From positions 248,001 to 312,000 of the forward strand of contig DKPQ01000005.1 of assembly GCA_002471275.1 (NCBI GenBank): DNA of 64,000 nucleotides, in the 5' to 3' direction. The notes beneath the pieces were generated by a model. That model searched no databases. It was not told the origin of the DNA and saw nothing but the letters and a program-made list of their open reading frames with translations. Shown here in pieces: positions 1 through 8,080 of this stretch. The translations under genes were made by a program, and so were the position numbers. This DNA comes from Flammeovirgaceae bacterium UBA7330 (GTDB lineage: Bacteria > Bacteroidota > Bacteroidia > Cytophagales > Cyclobacteriaceae). Every line of letters starts with the position of its first letter. Positions within the stretch are counted from its first letter, which is position 1.

Positions 1-605
1 ATTTTTCGATACCGTTCTTCAACCAACTGTTTTTGGCGGTGAGGATCGGATATCTGGAAATGTCCTTTTTCAAACTCACCTGCAACAAAAGCTGTCTTAA
101 CGGTTGACGTGTCTTCAGCAACAGTTTCAGCAATTAGCTGATCCATTCCCTGTCCGTTTCTGGCATTCACAGGCACGACTTTCACACCACCCAATAGCTC
201 GCTCAGCTTTTTATAGTCAATCACCAGCCCTTTCTTGGCTGCTATGTCTGACATGTTCAATGCTAGAATTACGGGGATGCCAAGATCCATTACCTGCGTG
301 AAAAGCAATAGATTCCTTTCCAGGTTGGAGGCGTCTGCCACAACAATGATTCTGTCCGGATAATCGGGATGAGATGAATCACTTAAGATATCATGGACTA
401 TCTGCTCATCCTGGGTCTTGGGATAAAGACTGTAAGTTCCGGGAAGATCAAGTATATGATGGGACCCATCCTTTGATTTCAGCAAACCGGATTTTTTATC
501 TACGGTGACACCGGGGAAATTCCCAATTTTCTGGTTGAGGCCAGTTAATCGGTTAAAAATGGAAGTTTTGCCTGAGTTGGGATTCCCAACTAATGAAATT
601 TTCAT
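1..605 (-). CDS. feoB: FeoB ferrous iron transporter, N-terminal GTPase part (cut by window edge)
   Basis: This is the cytoplasmic G domain of the inner-membrane Fe(II) transporter FeoB; about 201 residues are visible and the frame is still open at base 1. Seen directly: G1 GNPNSGKT (residues 7-14), the G2 region GNFPGVTVDKK (28-38), G3 DLPG (53-56) and G4 NMSD (117-120). The membrane permease part lies outside the window. The ATG sits inside the ATGA overlap with the feoA stop codon, so feoA and feoB are translationally coupled. Full-length FeoB proteins are usually about 700 residues. The identification is secure from the G-motif set and the feoA neighbour. Confidence 0.95.
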   Translation of the reverse strand, partial: MKISLVGNPNSGKTSIFNRLTGLNQKIGNFPGVTVDKKSGLLKSKDGSHHILDLPGTYSLYPKTQDEQIVHDILSDSSHPDYPDRIIVVADASNLERNLLLFTQVMDLGIPVILALNMSDIAAKKGLVIDYKKLSELLGGVKVVPVNARNGQGMDQLIAETVAEDTSTVKTAFVAGEFEKGHFQISDPHRQKQLVEERYRK

Positions 606-823
606 CCTATTTGGACTTCAACCAATGACGCTTCCTCTTTTCTGAGGGATAGGGTATAGCCATCAATATCAACAGCAATGGGATCGCCAAAGGGAGCCTT
701 AAAAATCACTGAAATGGTTTTGCCAGGATATAACCCCATATCTGTTAACTTGGAAGTTAAGCCATTTTCAGTGACACTTAGAATTGTCACCTGTTGATTG
801 AGCTTTAGACTATCGAGTGTCAA
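602..823 (-). CDS. feoA: FeoA ferrous iron transport accessory protein
   Basis: A 73-residue protein of the FeoA SH3-like fold. It contains the family pattern of a short hydrophobic N-terminus, the segment LTDMGLYPGKTISVIFKAPF (about 26-45) and the ending DIDGYTLSLRKEEASLVEV. FeoA is a small cytoplasmic protein thought to bind FeoB and support Fe(II) uptake. It is the first gene of the feoAB pair and overlaps feoB by four bases. Some Bacteroidota fuse FeoA to FeoB, but here they are separate. A promoter-like element lies about 50 bases upstream. Confidence 0.93.
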   Translation of the reverse strand: MTLDSLKLNQQVTILSVTENGLTSKLTDMGLYPGKTISVIFKAPFGDPIAVDIDGYTLSLRKEEASLVEVQIG

Positions 824-870
824 ATTTGTTCGTTAATTAATGTCTTTTCGATGCTGGATCTAAAAAGCTA

Positions 871-902
871 CAAATCTACCTCATGAGGGGATGGATTTAC
901 AA
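871..902 (-). promoter_or_regulatory. Candidate feoAB promoter with a palindrome in the spacer
   Basis: On the minus strand a TTG (902-900) is followed by 21 bases and then TAGATTTG (878-871), which fits the Bacteroidota -7 consensus TAnnTTTG exactly. The spacer contains a perfect 10-bp palindrome CCTCATGAGG (879-888) directly upstream of the -7 element. The start codon is 48 bases from the -7 element. No recognisable full Fur box is present. Motif match only; the transcription start is inferred. Confidence 0.45.
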
Positions 903-930
903 TAGCTATTCCTAGTGATAATTGACTTCC

Positions 931-1569
931 TCAGACCTTGACAAGGCCTGTTTCCATGGCATAGACAATTAATTCAGTAGGAGATTTCAGATTTAGCTTC
1001 TTCAAAATATTTTTTCGGTGAGAATTGATGGTATGCACACTCACATAAAGTTCGTCGGCTATTTCCGTGGTTTTGTAACCCTTTGTTATCAGCTTCAACA
1101 CCTCATATTCTCTTTGAGATAACACGGTCGGATCACAATTAATTTCCTTTTCTTCTTCCTGGTCCATCAAGGTATCGAGCACGCGATTGCAGTAGAATCT
1201 GGAATCTTTAGAAACCGATTTGATGGCGTTTAGAATCTCATCTTTGCTACAACTTTTGGTGACTATTCCCTTAATACCAAGATCCAAAAGAGATTGAATG
1301 TGCTCCCTCTTATTTTCATTCGTGATGATCAAAAGCTTTGAGGCCTCTGTATCAATGACCTTTTTCATTAGCTCCAGGTTAGAGGGATCCTTGCTTTGAT
1401 AATCCATGATCAACACATTAGGGTGCCGTTCATTGGTTTCTTCAATGAGCTGTTTTGCATCATCCACGGTTCCTAGCAACGACAGACCTGGGTCGGCCTC
1501 AATCATTCGTATCAACCCTTCCCGGGTGAGATACTGAAAGTCAGAAATGAGTACACTAATTGGTTCCAT
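931..1569 (-). CDS. NarL/FixJ-family response regulator (orphan)
   Basis: A 212-residue two-domain regulator. The receiver domain (1-120) has the acidic residue D10, probable phospho-acceptor D56 (VLIMDY), T83 and K105 at the expected positions. The LuxR-type HTH (about 148-212) has LSQREYEVLKLI followed by TTEIADELYVSVHTINSH. It would be phosphorylated by a histidine kinase and then bind DNA as a dimer, but no kinase is in the window, so its signal is unknown. It lies divergent from fumC and upstream of feoAB on the same strand with a 107-bp gap. An inverted repeat sits directly upstream of its start codon and suggests autoregulation. Confidence 0.9.
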   Translation of the reverse strand: MEPISVLISDFQYLTREGLIRMIEADPGLSLLGTVDDAKQLIEETNERHPNVLIMDYQSKDPSNLELMKKVIDTEASKLLIITNENKREHIQSLLDLGIKGIVTKSCSKDEILNAIKSVSKDSRFYCNRVLDTLMDQEEEKEINCDPTVLSQREYEVLKLITKGYKTTEIADELYVSVHTINSHRKNILKKLNLKSPTELIVYAMETGLVKV

Positions 1570-1571
1570 TA

Positions 1572-1599
1572 TTTAGAATCGTTCTAAACTACAAACCTA
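1572..1599 (-). promoter_or_regulatory. Candidate promoter plus operator of the response regulator
   Basis: The minus strand carries TAGGTTTG at 1599-1592, an exact TAnnTTTG -7 element, 22 bases before the ATG. A perfect inverted repeat, 7-bp arms TTTAGAA/TTCTAAA around a 3-base centre (1572-1588), covers the expected transcription start and the leader. No TTTG-like -33 element is present. LuxR-type regulators bind dyads of this size, so autorepression is a reasonable inference. A second, weaker dyad, CCTGT-N7-ACAGG, lies at 1692-1708 nearer to fumC. Confidence 0.45.
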
Positions 1600-1742
1600 A
1601 TACCATTTCCCCGATTTGTTTTCTCTGACATTCGATTTTTATCATACAACCTGAAAAATTGTCAATAATGGAAGTGGTTTCCTGCATACTGCCTGTAAAT
1701 TGAACAGGTTTGAATAATTTTAAGTCATAAAAAAATATACAG

Positions 1743-3149
1743 ATGGAATATAGGCTGGAGCACGATACCATGGGGGAGGTGAAAGTCCCCGCAGACAAAT
1801 ACTGGGGAGCTCAGACCCAACGATCGAGAGAGAACTTCAAAATAGGTGGCGCGAATATGCAGATGCCCCTGGAAATCATCAGGGCATTTGCGATTTTGAA
1901 AAAGTCAGCCGCACAGGCTAACCAGGAGTTGGGTGTACTTGCTGAGCAAAAGGCTAAGTTGATCGGACAGGTATGTGATGAAATTCTGGAAGGAAAATTA
2001 GATGACCAATTTCCTTTGGTCGTCTGGCAAACCGGCTCGGGTACTCAATCCAATATGAACTGTAATGAAGTGATTGCTAATCGGGCGCATGTTATTGGCG
2101 GAGGAAAACTTAGTGATAAGGCAAAATCCATTCACCCGAATGATGATGTAAATAAAAGTCAATCTTCAAACGACACATTCCCTACTGCGATGCACATTGC
2201 ATCCTATCAGATCATTGTAGAGCAAACCCTTCCTAAAGTGAAAAAGCTTAGGGACACGCTTCACAAGAAATCAGAAGCATTTATGGATGTGGTGAAAATC
2301 GGGCGAACACATTTTATGGATGCCACACCGCTGAGCCTGGGACAGGAGTTTTCCGGATACGTGTCGCAGATGGATCACGCCATCAAGGCCATTGAAAATA
2401 CTTTTGATCATCTGTCAGAATTAGCCCTTGGAGGCACAGCTGTGGGCACAGGACTTAATACGCCGGCGGGTTATGACAAACTCGTAGCCGAAAAGATTGC
2501 TAAAAATGCTGGCCTTCCGTTTAAAACAGCAGAAAATAAATTTGAAGCCCTGGCGGCTCACGATGCCATGGTAGAAACGCATGGCGCGCTGAAGCAGCTG
2601 GCTGTAAGCCTGTTTAAGATAGCCAACGACATCCGGATGCTGGCATCTGGTCCTCGAAGCGGCATTGGCGAAATCCTCATTCCTGAGAACGAGCCAGGGT
2701 CTTCTATCATGCCCGGAAAAGTGAACCCTACGCAGTGCGAGGCCTTAACCATGGTATGTGCCCAGGTGATAGGAAATGATGTGGCCATTGCCAGTGGAGG
2801 TATTTACGGACATTTCGAGCTGAATGTATTTAAACCCATGATGGTTTATAACCTGCTAACCAGCGCCCGGCTTTTGGGAGATGCCTGTGAATCATTCAAC
2901 GACAATTGTGCCATTGGCATTGAGCCAAACCATCCGGTCATAAAAGAGAAATTAGAGAGTTCGCTTATGCTGGTTACTGCTTTGAATACACATATCGGGT
3001 ATGAAAATGCAGCCAAGATTGCGAAGAAGGCTCATAAAGAAGGAACCACTCTACGAAAGGCTGCTATTGAGCTTGGATTACTCACTTCTGAGCAATTTGA
3101 TGAGTGGGTTAAGCCTGAAGATATGATAGGTTCAATGAAGAAAAGTTAA
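1743..3149 (+). CDS. fumC: Class II fumarate hydratase
   Basis: Catalyses reversible hydration of fumarate to malate in the TCA cycle, as an iron-free cytoplasmic homotetramer. At 468 residues it has the usual FumC length. The fumarase/aspartase signature GSSIMPGKVNP is at residues 319-329, within the mobile catalytic serine loop. GRTHFMDATPL carries the conserved Thr-His pair, and the N-terminus (EYRLEHDTMGEVKVP) is typical of FumC rather than argininosuccinate lyase or aspartase. It is transcribed alone, divergent from the response regulator. The ATG at 1743 matches the usual family start. Confidence 0.97.
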   Translation: MEYRLEHDTMGEVKVPADKYWGAQTQRSRENFKIGGANMQMPLEIIRAFAILKKSAAQANQELGVLAEQKAKLIGQVCDEILEGKLDDQFPLVVWQTGSGTQSNMNCNEVIANRAHVIGGGKLSDKAKSIHPNDDVNKSQSSNDTFPTAMHIASYQIIVEQTLPKVKKLRDTLHKKSEAFMDVVKIGRTHFMDATPLSLGQEFSGYVSQMDHAIKAIENTFDHLSELALGGTAVGTGLNTPAGYDKLVAEKIAKNAGLPFKTAENKFEALAAHDAMVETHGALKQLAVSLFKIANDIRMLASGPRSGIGEILIPENEPGSSIMPGKVNPTQCEALTMVCAQVIGNDVAIASGGIYGHFELNVFKPMMVYNLLTSARLLGDACESFNDNCAIGIEPNHPVIKEKLESSLMLVTALNTHIGYENAAKIAKKAHKEGTTLRKAAIELGLLTSEQFDEWVKPEDMIGSMKKS

Positions 3150-3222
3150 ATTTGTATCAAAATAAGTTATTTTAGTACCTGATACTGATAAAGCAAAGCG
3201 TTAAATATCAACTGAATATATT

Positions 3223-3849
3223 ATGAAAAGACTTTTTATATTGTTTATAGGCCTGGCTGTGGCAATGGCATCTTTCGATGTATCAGCTCAGGAAATGGAT
3301 AAAAAGGAGCGGAAGGAATGGAAAAAGCGGGTTAAAAAGCTTGAACCAGAGGAGTATAAGGGGCTTATTGAAGAGAACCGTTCATTGAAAAGCCAGGTTT
3401 CTTCTCTTAGAAACGAACTGAATGGTGTAGATCAGAAAATTTCCGAGAAAGACGATCAGATCGCTCAGTATTCCGGACAGATCTCCGACCTAAGGAATCA
3501 GCTGGCTCAGGCACAGGCCAGAGCACAGGCCGCAGCTTCGGCACCACGTCCTCAAAATGACGATGATGGTATCGATGAAAATGTGGGAGTTGTTTTCAAA
3601 GTACAAATTGGAGCCTACGCCAGCAAAGATCTGAGCAAGTTCACAGATAATTCTAAGAATTTCACTCAGGAGGAAGGTGAAGGATTTAAAAGGTTTACGC
3701 TCGGCGTTTTCAGAGATTACTGGGAAGCTGATACCTTCAAAAAATATTTAAGAGAAATGGGAGTTAAGGATGCCTGGATCGTCTCTTTCAGAGATGGACA
3801 GCGTGTGCCGATCAAGGAAGTCCTCGAAGGCATCACCGACAACTCATAA
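3223..3849 (+). CDS. Exported coiled-coil protein with SPOR-like C-terminal domain
   Basis: A 208-residue protein with a signal peptide (1-22, ending FDVSAQ), a charged coiled coil (about 35-105), an Ala/Gln/Pro-rich linker, and a C-terminal domain (about 123-205). That domain starts VFKVQIGAYASKD and contains FTLGVFRDYWEADTFKKYLR, the pattern of SPOR peptidoglycan-binding domains. It is probably periplasmic and binds septal or denuded glycan. It ends 24 bases before a terminator hairpin, so it looks monocistronic. The SPOR assignment is by pattern; the cellular role is inferred. Confidence 0.75.
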   Translation: MKRLFILFIGLAVAMASFDVSAQEMDKKERKEWKKRVKKLEPEEYKGLIEENRSLKSQVSSLRNELNGVDQKISEKDDQIAQYSGQISDLRNQLAQAQARAQAAASAPRPQNDDDGIDENVGVVFKVQIGAYASKDLSKFTDNSKNFTQEEGEGFKRFTLGVFRDYWEADTFKKYLREMGVKDAWIVSFRDGQRVPIKEVLEGITDNS

Positions 3850-3872
3850 CAACCGAATTAACGATCAAATTG

Positions 3873-3900
3873 ACCCTGGCAAAGCTGTCAGGGTTTTTTT
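3873..3900 (+). terminator. Rho-independent terminator
   Basis: A 6-bp stem ACCCTG/CAGGGT (3873-3878 and 3889-3894) with a 10-base loop runs straight into a T tract (3894-3900). It lies just after the SPOR-like gene and ends before the promoter-like element of map. Confidence 0.8.
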
Positions 3901-3904
3901 GTGT

Positions 3905-3912
3905 TAATTTTG
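3905..3912 (+). promoter_or_regulatory. Candidate map promoter (-7 element), near-leaderless
   Basis: TAATTTTG matches TAnnTTTG exactly and ends only 8 bases before the ATG at 3921. If used, the transcript would have almost no 5' leader. A convincing -33 TTTG at the usual spacing is not visible because the terminator hairpin occupies that region. Confidence 0.4.
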
Positions 3913-3920
3913 CAGTGACA

Positions 3921-4721
3921 ATGTTTAATATGATTCACTATAAGTCGAAAGAAGAGATTGAGCTGATGCGTAAAAGCGCATTGGTGGTGTCGAATACACT
4001 TGCTCTCCTGGCAGAACATGTAGAGCCAGGAATTACACCGTTGCAATTGGACAAGATAGCCGAGGAATATATCAGGGATCAGGGAGCAGAACCCGGATTT
4101 CTTGGTTTGTACGACTATCCGAATACCATTATCACATCTGTGAATGAACAGGTAGTACATGGCATACCCACCGATAGGCCTTTGGAAGAAGGCGATATTA
4201 TTGGGATAGATTGTGGCGCTTTGATGAATGGGTTTTATGGTGATCATGCTTACACTTTTGCAGTTGGAGAAATTGCGCCAGAGGTAAAACAACTCCTTGA
4301 GGTGACAAAAAAGAGTTTGTATCTGGGCATTGAGCAGATGAAGGCAGGAAATCGGATTGGTGACATTGGTTATGCCATTCAATCATACACGGAAAGTTTC
4401 GGCTATGGTGTGGTTCGTGAGCTGGTCGGGCATGGCCTGGGGAAAAAAATGCATGAATCTCCCGAAGTTCCTAATTATGGTAAGCGAGGCAGAGGCCAGT
4501 TGCTGAAAGAAGGACTTGTTCTGGCCATTGAGCCCATGATCAATATGGGGACACGAAGGGTGATCCAGTTATCTGATGGGTGGACCATAGTTACTGCGGA
4601 TAAAAAACCATCGGCACATTTCGAACATGATGTGGCCCTGGTTGATGGAAAAGCAGAGATACTTTCTACATTTGATCTAATTGAAGAAGCCCTCAAGAAA
4701 AAGGGGGCGTTGGTAATATAA
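3921..4721 (+). CDS. map: Methionine aminopeptidase type I
   Basis: Removes the initiator methionine from nascent proteins; a cytoplasmic dinuclear metal enzyme of the pita-bread fold. Visible: HGIPTDRPLEEGDIIGIDCG (first metal Asp), then GFYGDHAYTFAVG (second metal Asp), VRELVGHGLGKKMHESP (metal His) and LVLAIEPMIN (metal Glu), with the final SAHFEHDVAL motif. An open frame extends upstream to 3870, but that part overlaps the terminator. I place the start at ATG 3921 (266 residues), with ATG 3930 (MIHYKSKEEIELM) equally plausible and closer to family starts. Confidence 0.95.
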   Translation: MFNMIHYKSKEEIELMRKSALVVSNTLALLAEHVEPGITPLQLDKIAEEYIRDQGAEPGFLGLYDYPNTIITSVNEQVVHGIPTDRPLEEGDIIGIDCGALMNGFYGDHAYTFAVGEIAPEVKQLLEVTKKSLYLGIEQMKAGNRIGDIGYAIQSYTESFGYGVVRELVGHGLGKKMHESPEVPNYGKRGRGQLLKEGLVLAIEPMINMGTRRVIQLSDGWTIVTADKKPSAHFEHDVALVDGKAEILSTFDLIEEALKKKGALVI

Positions 4722-4746
4722 TTTTCACTCAGACCTAAATGTTTAG

Positions 4747-6525
4747 ATGGGCAACTCAAAATTGTTGACACGCCTGCTTGTATGGCGTATCAGAACAATT
4801 AGTGATAATAACTTCACGCTCATCCTGGCTGGTGTTATTGGACTGATTGCAGGTCTGGCGGCAGTAGTCCTGAAAAGCACCGTTCATTTTATCCAGGCTT
4901 TTCTGGAGAGAAACATCGATCTTACTGGATTTAATTATCTGTATCTTGGCTATCCGCTTGTCGGGATTCTGATCACGGTTGTGGTAGCCCGATACATATT
5001 GAGAGAGCATCTGGGTCACGGAATTACCCAGATTCTGTATGCCATCTCCAAGAACTCAAGTATTCTGAAAAGAACTCAGATGTACTCCCGAATGATCACC
5101 AGTGCGATCACCGTGGGCTTTGGAGGATCCGTCGGACTGGAGGCACCCATTGTAGTGACAGGCTCCGCCATAGGATCTAATTTTGGCAGACTGGTTCACC
5201 TGGACTATAAAAAACGAACACTTTTAATTGGTTGTGGAGCAGCGGGAGCCATTTCCGCCATCTTTAACTCGCCCATTGCAGGTGTCATTTTCGCCATTGA
5301 AGTGATCATGACGGAAGTGAAGATCAGTAAGTTCATTCCTATTCTTATCGCCTCCGTATGTGGTCAGCTGGTCAGCATCTCTTTGTTGGGAGAAGATATT
5401 TTATTCAGCTTTAAGCTCACAGATCCCTTCAAGGCCTCAGATGCTCCATATTATCTTTTATTGGGCATGTTTTGTGGGATTATCTCACTTTACTTCACCC
5501 GGGCGATGTATAAAGTGGAGGCAGCCATCAAGACGATCAAAGAAAGTTTCTCCAGAGCCCTCATCGGTGGACTGGGGCTGGCGATAATCATCTTCACTTT
5601 TCCGCCGATCTATGGGGAGGGCTATGAGTCCATCAAAGATCTACTGGCAGGAAGACAACTGGACCTGTTTGACAGAACAATATTTCAGCCGCTGGAAACA
5701 AATCAAATAATGTTGATGGTTTTTCTCTTTGCCATTTTGATGGTAAAACCTGTCGCTACTGCGCTCACGCTTGGTGCAGGAGGTAGTGGGGGAATTTTTG
5801 CACCCTCTTTGTTTATGGGTGGGGTAGCCGGATTCTTTTTCACTCAGGTCATCAATACATTGATCCCGGGATTGTCCATTAGTGCAAGTAATTTTACGCT
5901 GGTTGGCATGTGTGGGGTAATGAGTGGCGTTTTGCATGCTCCTTTGACGGGTATTTTCCTCATTGCTGAGATCACCAGCGGATACGTACTATTTGTTCCA
6001 CTAATGCTTGTATCAGCCATCTCTTATTCCACGATATCCTATTTTGAGAAATATTCTATTTACACGAAAAAACTCATTGAGAAAGGAGACCTCATCCAAT
6101 ATGACAGAGATCGCATTGTGCTTAGTCTGATCGATCTGAAAAAAGTGATGGAAACGGATCTTCTCCTCATAAGGCCAGAAGCCACTCTTGGAGAAATGGT
6201 GCAGCTGGTAAAAAAGAGTAAGCGAAACATCTTTCCGGTAGTCAATGAGAAGGGTGAGTTAGAAGGCATTGTGACGCTGGATGACATCAGGGAGATCATG
6301 TTTGACAACGATAAGTATGAAGATGTGATCGTTAAGGCTATTATGCAGGTGCCGCCAGCCCATGTGACTCCGCAGGAAAAAATGCAATCTGTCATGAATA
6401 AATTTGAGTTAACACAAGCCTGGAATTTACCTGTAATTGAAGATGGTAAATACCTTGGGTTTGTATCAAAATCAAGAATATTCAATGCTTACCGCACCAA
6501 GCTTATTCGCCATACCAAAGAATAG
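4747..6525 (+). CDS. ClC-family chloride channel or transporter with C-terminal CBS pair
   Basis: A 592-residue inner-membrane protein: hydrophobic ClC core (about 25-430) and two CBS domains (about 455-585) that usually bind adenine nucleotides. Core motifs: GHGITQ (the GSGIP position), GSVGLEAPIV with gating Glu E132, GSGGIFAP (346-353) and, after helix R, SIYTKKL carrying the likely anion-coordinating Tyr. At the position of the internal proton glutamate the sequence reads IEVIMTE (E185-V186), so the exchanger-type second Glu appears to be Val. Transport mode is therefore uncertain. It starts 25 bases after map and may share its transcript. Chloride is the family default, not shown here. 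Confidence 0.9.
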   Translation: MGNSKLLTRLLVWRIRTISDNNFTLILAGVIGLIAGLAAVVLKSTVHFIQAFLERNIDLTGFNYLYLGYPLVGILITVVVARYILREHLGHGITQILYAISKNSSILKRTQMYSRMITSAITVGFGGSVGLEAPIVVTGSAIGSNFGRLVHLDYKKRTLLIGCGAAGAISAIFNSPIAGVIFAIEVIMTEVKISKFIPILIASVCGQLVSISLLGEDILFSFKLTDPFKASDAPYYLLLGMFCGIISLYFTRAMYKVEAAIKTIKESFSRALIGGLGLAIIIFTFPPIYGEGYESIKDLLAGRQLDLFDRTIFQPLETNQIMLMVFLFAILMVKPVATALTLGAGGSGGIFAPSLFMGGVAGFFFTQVINTLIPGLSISASNFTLVGMCGVMSGVLHAPLTGIFLIAEITSGYVLFVPLMLVSAISYSTISYFEKYSIYTKKLIEKGDLIQYDRDRIVLSLIDLKKVMETDLLLIRPEATLGEMVQLVKKSKRNIFPVVNEKGELEGIVTLDDIREIMFDNDKYEDVIVKAIMQVPPAHVTPQEKMQSVMNKFELTQAWNLPVIEDGKYLGFVSKSRIFNAYRTKLIRHTKE

Positions 6526-6937
6526 GGTGTTACATCTTGTTGGTATTCAGCGGTTTACATTTTTCACTAACTACAAGTCAAATTCACATTATCCACAAAC
6601 TGATTATTTAATAGCCAGAATGTAACTCGCTATATTACAGGCACTTATAAAACATTTTGATTCTTATGTGGATAAATAAGGCCGAATGTGGATAAAATTC
6701 GCAAAGTACAATTTGGTACTTGATGATTAAAAAATATATTAGAACCCAGAACTGAAAATGTTTAATTAATCAATTCTATTTTTTGAAAAATTATCTTTAC
6801 AGGAAGTAAATATTGTAAATTATGAAATTGTTAAGGCTGGAATTGATCAATTTATACATCAGGAAAAATAATATAAGAATTGTACAATTATTCTGACTAT
6901 TGAAAAACCCTTATTGAATAGCCACGTAATATACTCT
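6526..6937. other. AT-rich intergenic region, candidate replication origin (oriC)
   Basis: No gene is visible in these roughly 410 bases. They hold three perfect DnaA boxes (6589-6597, 6667-6675, 6687-6695), followed by an AT-rich stretch: I count 38 G+C among the 180 bases 6721-6900 (21%), far below the flanking genes. This is the usual oriC arrangement of a box cluster beside a possible unwinding element. Against it, dnaA is not adjacent and the flanking genes do not switch strand here. The exact origin, if real, is probably 6580-6900. Confidence 0.55.
6589..6695. promoter_or_regulatory. Cluster of three consensus DnaA boxes
   Basis: TTATCCACA occurs on the plus strand at 6589-6597 and its complement TGTGGATAA at 6667-6675 and 6687-6695. 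The last two are spaced exactly 20 bases start to start, so they face the same side of the helix. One specific 9-mer is expected less than once on both strands of 64 kb of random sequence, so three within 107 bases is not chance. Confidence 0.8.
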
Positions 6938-7408
6938 GTGAAAAAATTAGCTTTTACTTTAATCCTGCTTTCAGCGGTAGCTACACAAGCACAGGATATT
7001 GAGATGATCAGTCTAAACTCATTGGATCAGCTCATCAAGTCTCCCGACAAGAAATTGAAAGTTATCAATTTCTGGGCTTCGTGGTGTAGGCCATGTATTA
7101 TGGAGATGCCACATTTCGAAGCCATCGATAAATCAAAGGCCACCGTGTATTTTGTGACACTTGATCATCCTCAGGATATGGCCAAAGTACAAAGGATGGT
7201 TGAGAAAAATGGTATCAAATCAAAAGTCCTTTTATTGAATGAAAAGGATGCTGATAAATACATTACAGCCATCAACGAAGACTGGTCGGGTGCCATTCCG
7301 GCCACACTGTTTGTAGATGCCAGAGGTAAGAAATATTTTCATGAAAAGGCGTTTGACAAACCCGAACTGGAAAATTACGTTAAGAAGTATAGTTCGTTTA
7401 ATAAATAA
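6938..7408 (+). CDS. Exported TlpA-like thioredoxin-fold protein
   Basis: A periplasmic thiol-disulfide protein of about 156 residues. From GTG 6938 the sequence starts MKKLAFTLILLSAVATQAQ, a clean signal peptide. A TTG at 6914 would add eight residues in front, which is less likely. The active site WCRPC (C50, C53) lies in INFWASWCRPCIMEMP, and the cis-Pro region reads AIPATLFVDARGK. Likely role: reduction of periplasmic disulfides, for example in cytochrome c maturation or protein repair. It is followed with no gap by a second redox protein and forms a two-gene unit downstream of the candidate origin. Confidence 0.85.
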   Translation: MKKLAFTLILLSAVATQAQDIEMISLNSLDQLIKSPDKKLKVINFWASWCRPCIMEMPHFEAIDKSKATVYFVTLDHPQDMAKVQRMVEKNGIKSKVLLLNEKDADKYITAINEDWSGAIPATLFVDARGKKYFHEKAFDKPELENYVKKYSSFNK

Positions 7409-8044
7409 ATGATCATGAAGAGGACATTTTTAACTATTACCGGATTGTTGGTTGTCGTAGCTATCTTATTTACCAATGCCAGTGTCGATGAGATCAATGG
7501 ATACAAAGTTGGAGATTATGCTACAGACTTCAACCTAAAGAATGTTGATGGTAAGATGGTTTCCATGTCCAATTACCCTTCAGCAAAGGGCTTTATTGTC
7601 GTATTTACATGTAATACGTGTCCTTATGCCAAGGCCTATGAGCAACGGATCATTGATCTGCATAAGACATTCAGCCCTAAAGGATTTCCTGTCATTGCTA
7701 TCAATCCCAATGACCCATCTCAATCTGCAGGTGACTCCATGGAAGAAATGAAGACCCGTGCCTCGGAAAGAAATTATCCTTTCCCATACCTCAGAGATGA
7801 TGTTCAGGACATTACCTCAGCTTATGGCGCCACCAAGACACCGCATGTATTTGTGCTGAACAAAGAAGCTGCTAAAAAGTATAAAGTAGAATACATTGGT
7901 GCTATTGATGACAGCCCCAGGGAAGCAGCTGATGCTAGCGAAAAATATGTAGAGTCTGCAGTTAATGCACTGCTTTCAGGAAAAAAACCAACGGTAAAGG
8001 AAAAACGAGCCATTGGGTGCACCATCAAATGGAAGGATGCATAA
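7409..8044 (+). CDS. Thioredoxin-family protein (AhpC/TSA-like redoxin)
   Basis: A 211-residue exported or membrane-anchored redoxin. It has a hydrophobic N-terminus (6-24), then VGDYATDFNLKNVDGK, the redox motif TCNTCPYAKAYEQR (C68, C71) and KTPHVFVLNKE in the cis-Pro region. A third cysteine, C204, lies in the C-terminal IGCTIKWK. Large redoxin families in Bacteroidota have this layout with two close cysteines and the C-terminal Cys; substrates are unknown. The ATG directly follows the stop codon of the TlpA-like gene, so the two are co-transcribed. A terminator follows 36 bases downstream. Confidence 0.85.
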   Translation: MIMKRTFLTITGLLVVVAILFTNASVDEINGYKVGDYATDFNLKNVDGKMVSMSNYPSAKGFIVVFTCNTCPYAKAYEQRIIDLHKTFSPKGFPVIAINPNDPSQSAGDSMEEMKTRASERNYPFPYLRDDVQDITSAYGATKTPHVFVLNKEAAKKYKVEYIGAIDDSPREAADASEKYVESAVNALLSGKKPTVKEKRAIGCTIKWKDA

Positions 8045-8080
8045 AGATTTTTAGCGATAAAGATTGAAACAAAAGATTAG

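Noticed and set aside
3888..4382. Long minus-strand open frame opposite map (164 codons)
   Set aside because: It lies fully opposite a conserved enzyme, is rich in Cys, His and Gln typical of antisense shadows, and has no recognisable domain or start signal.
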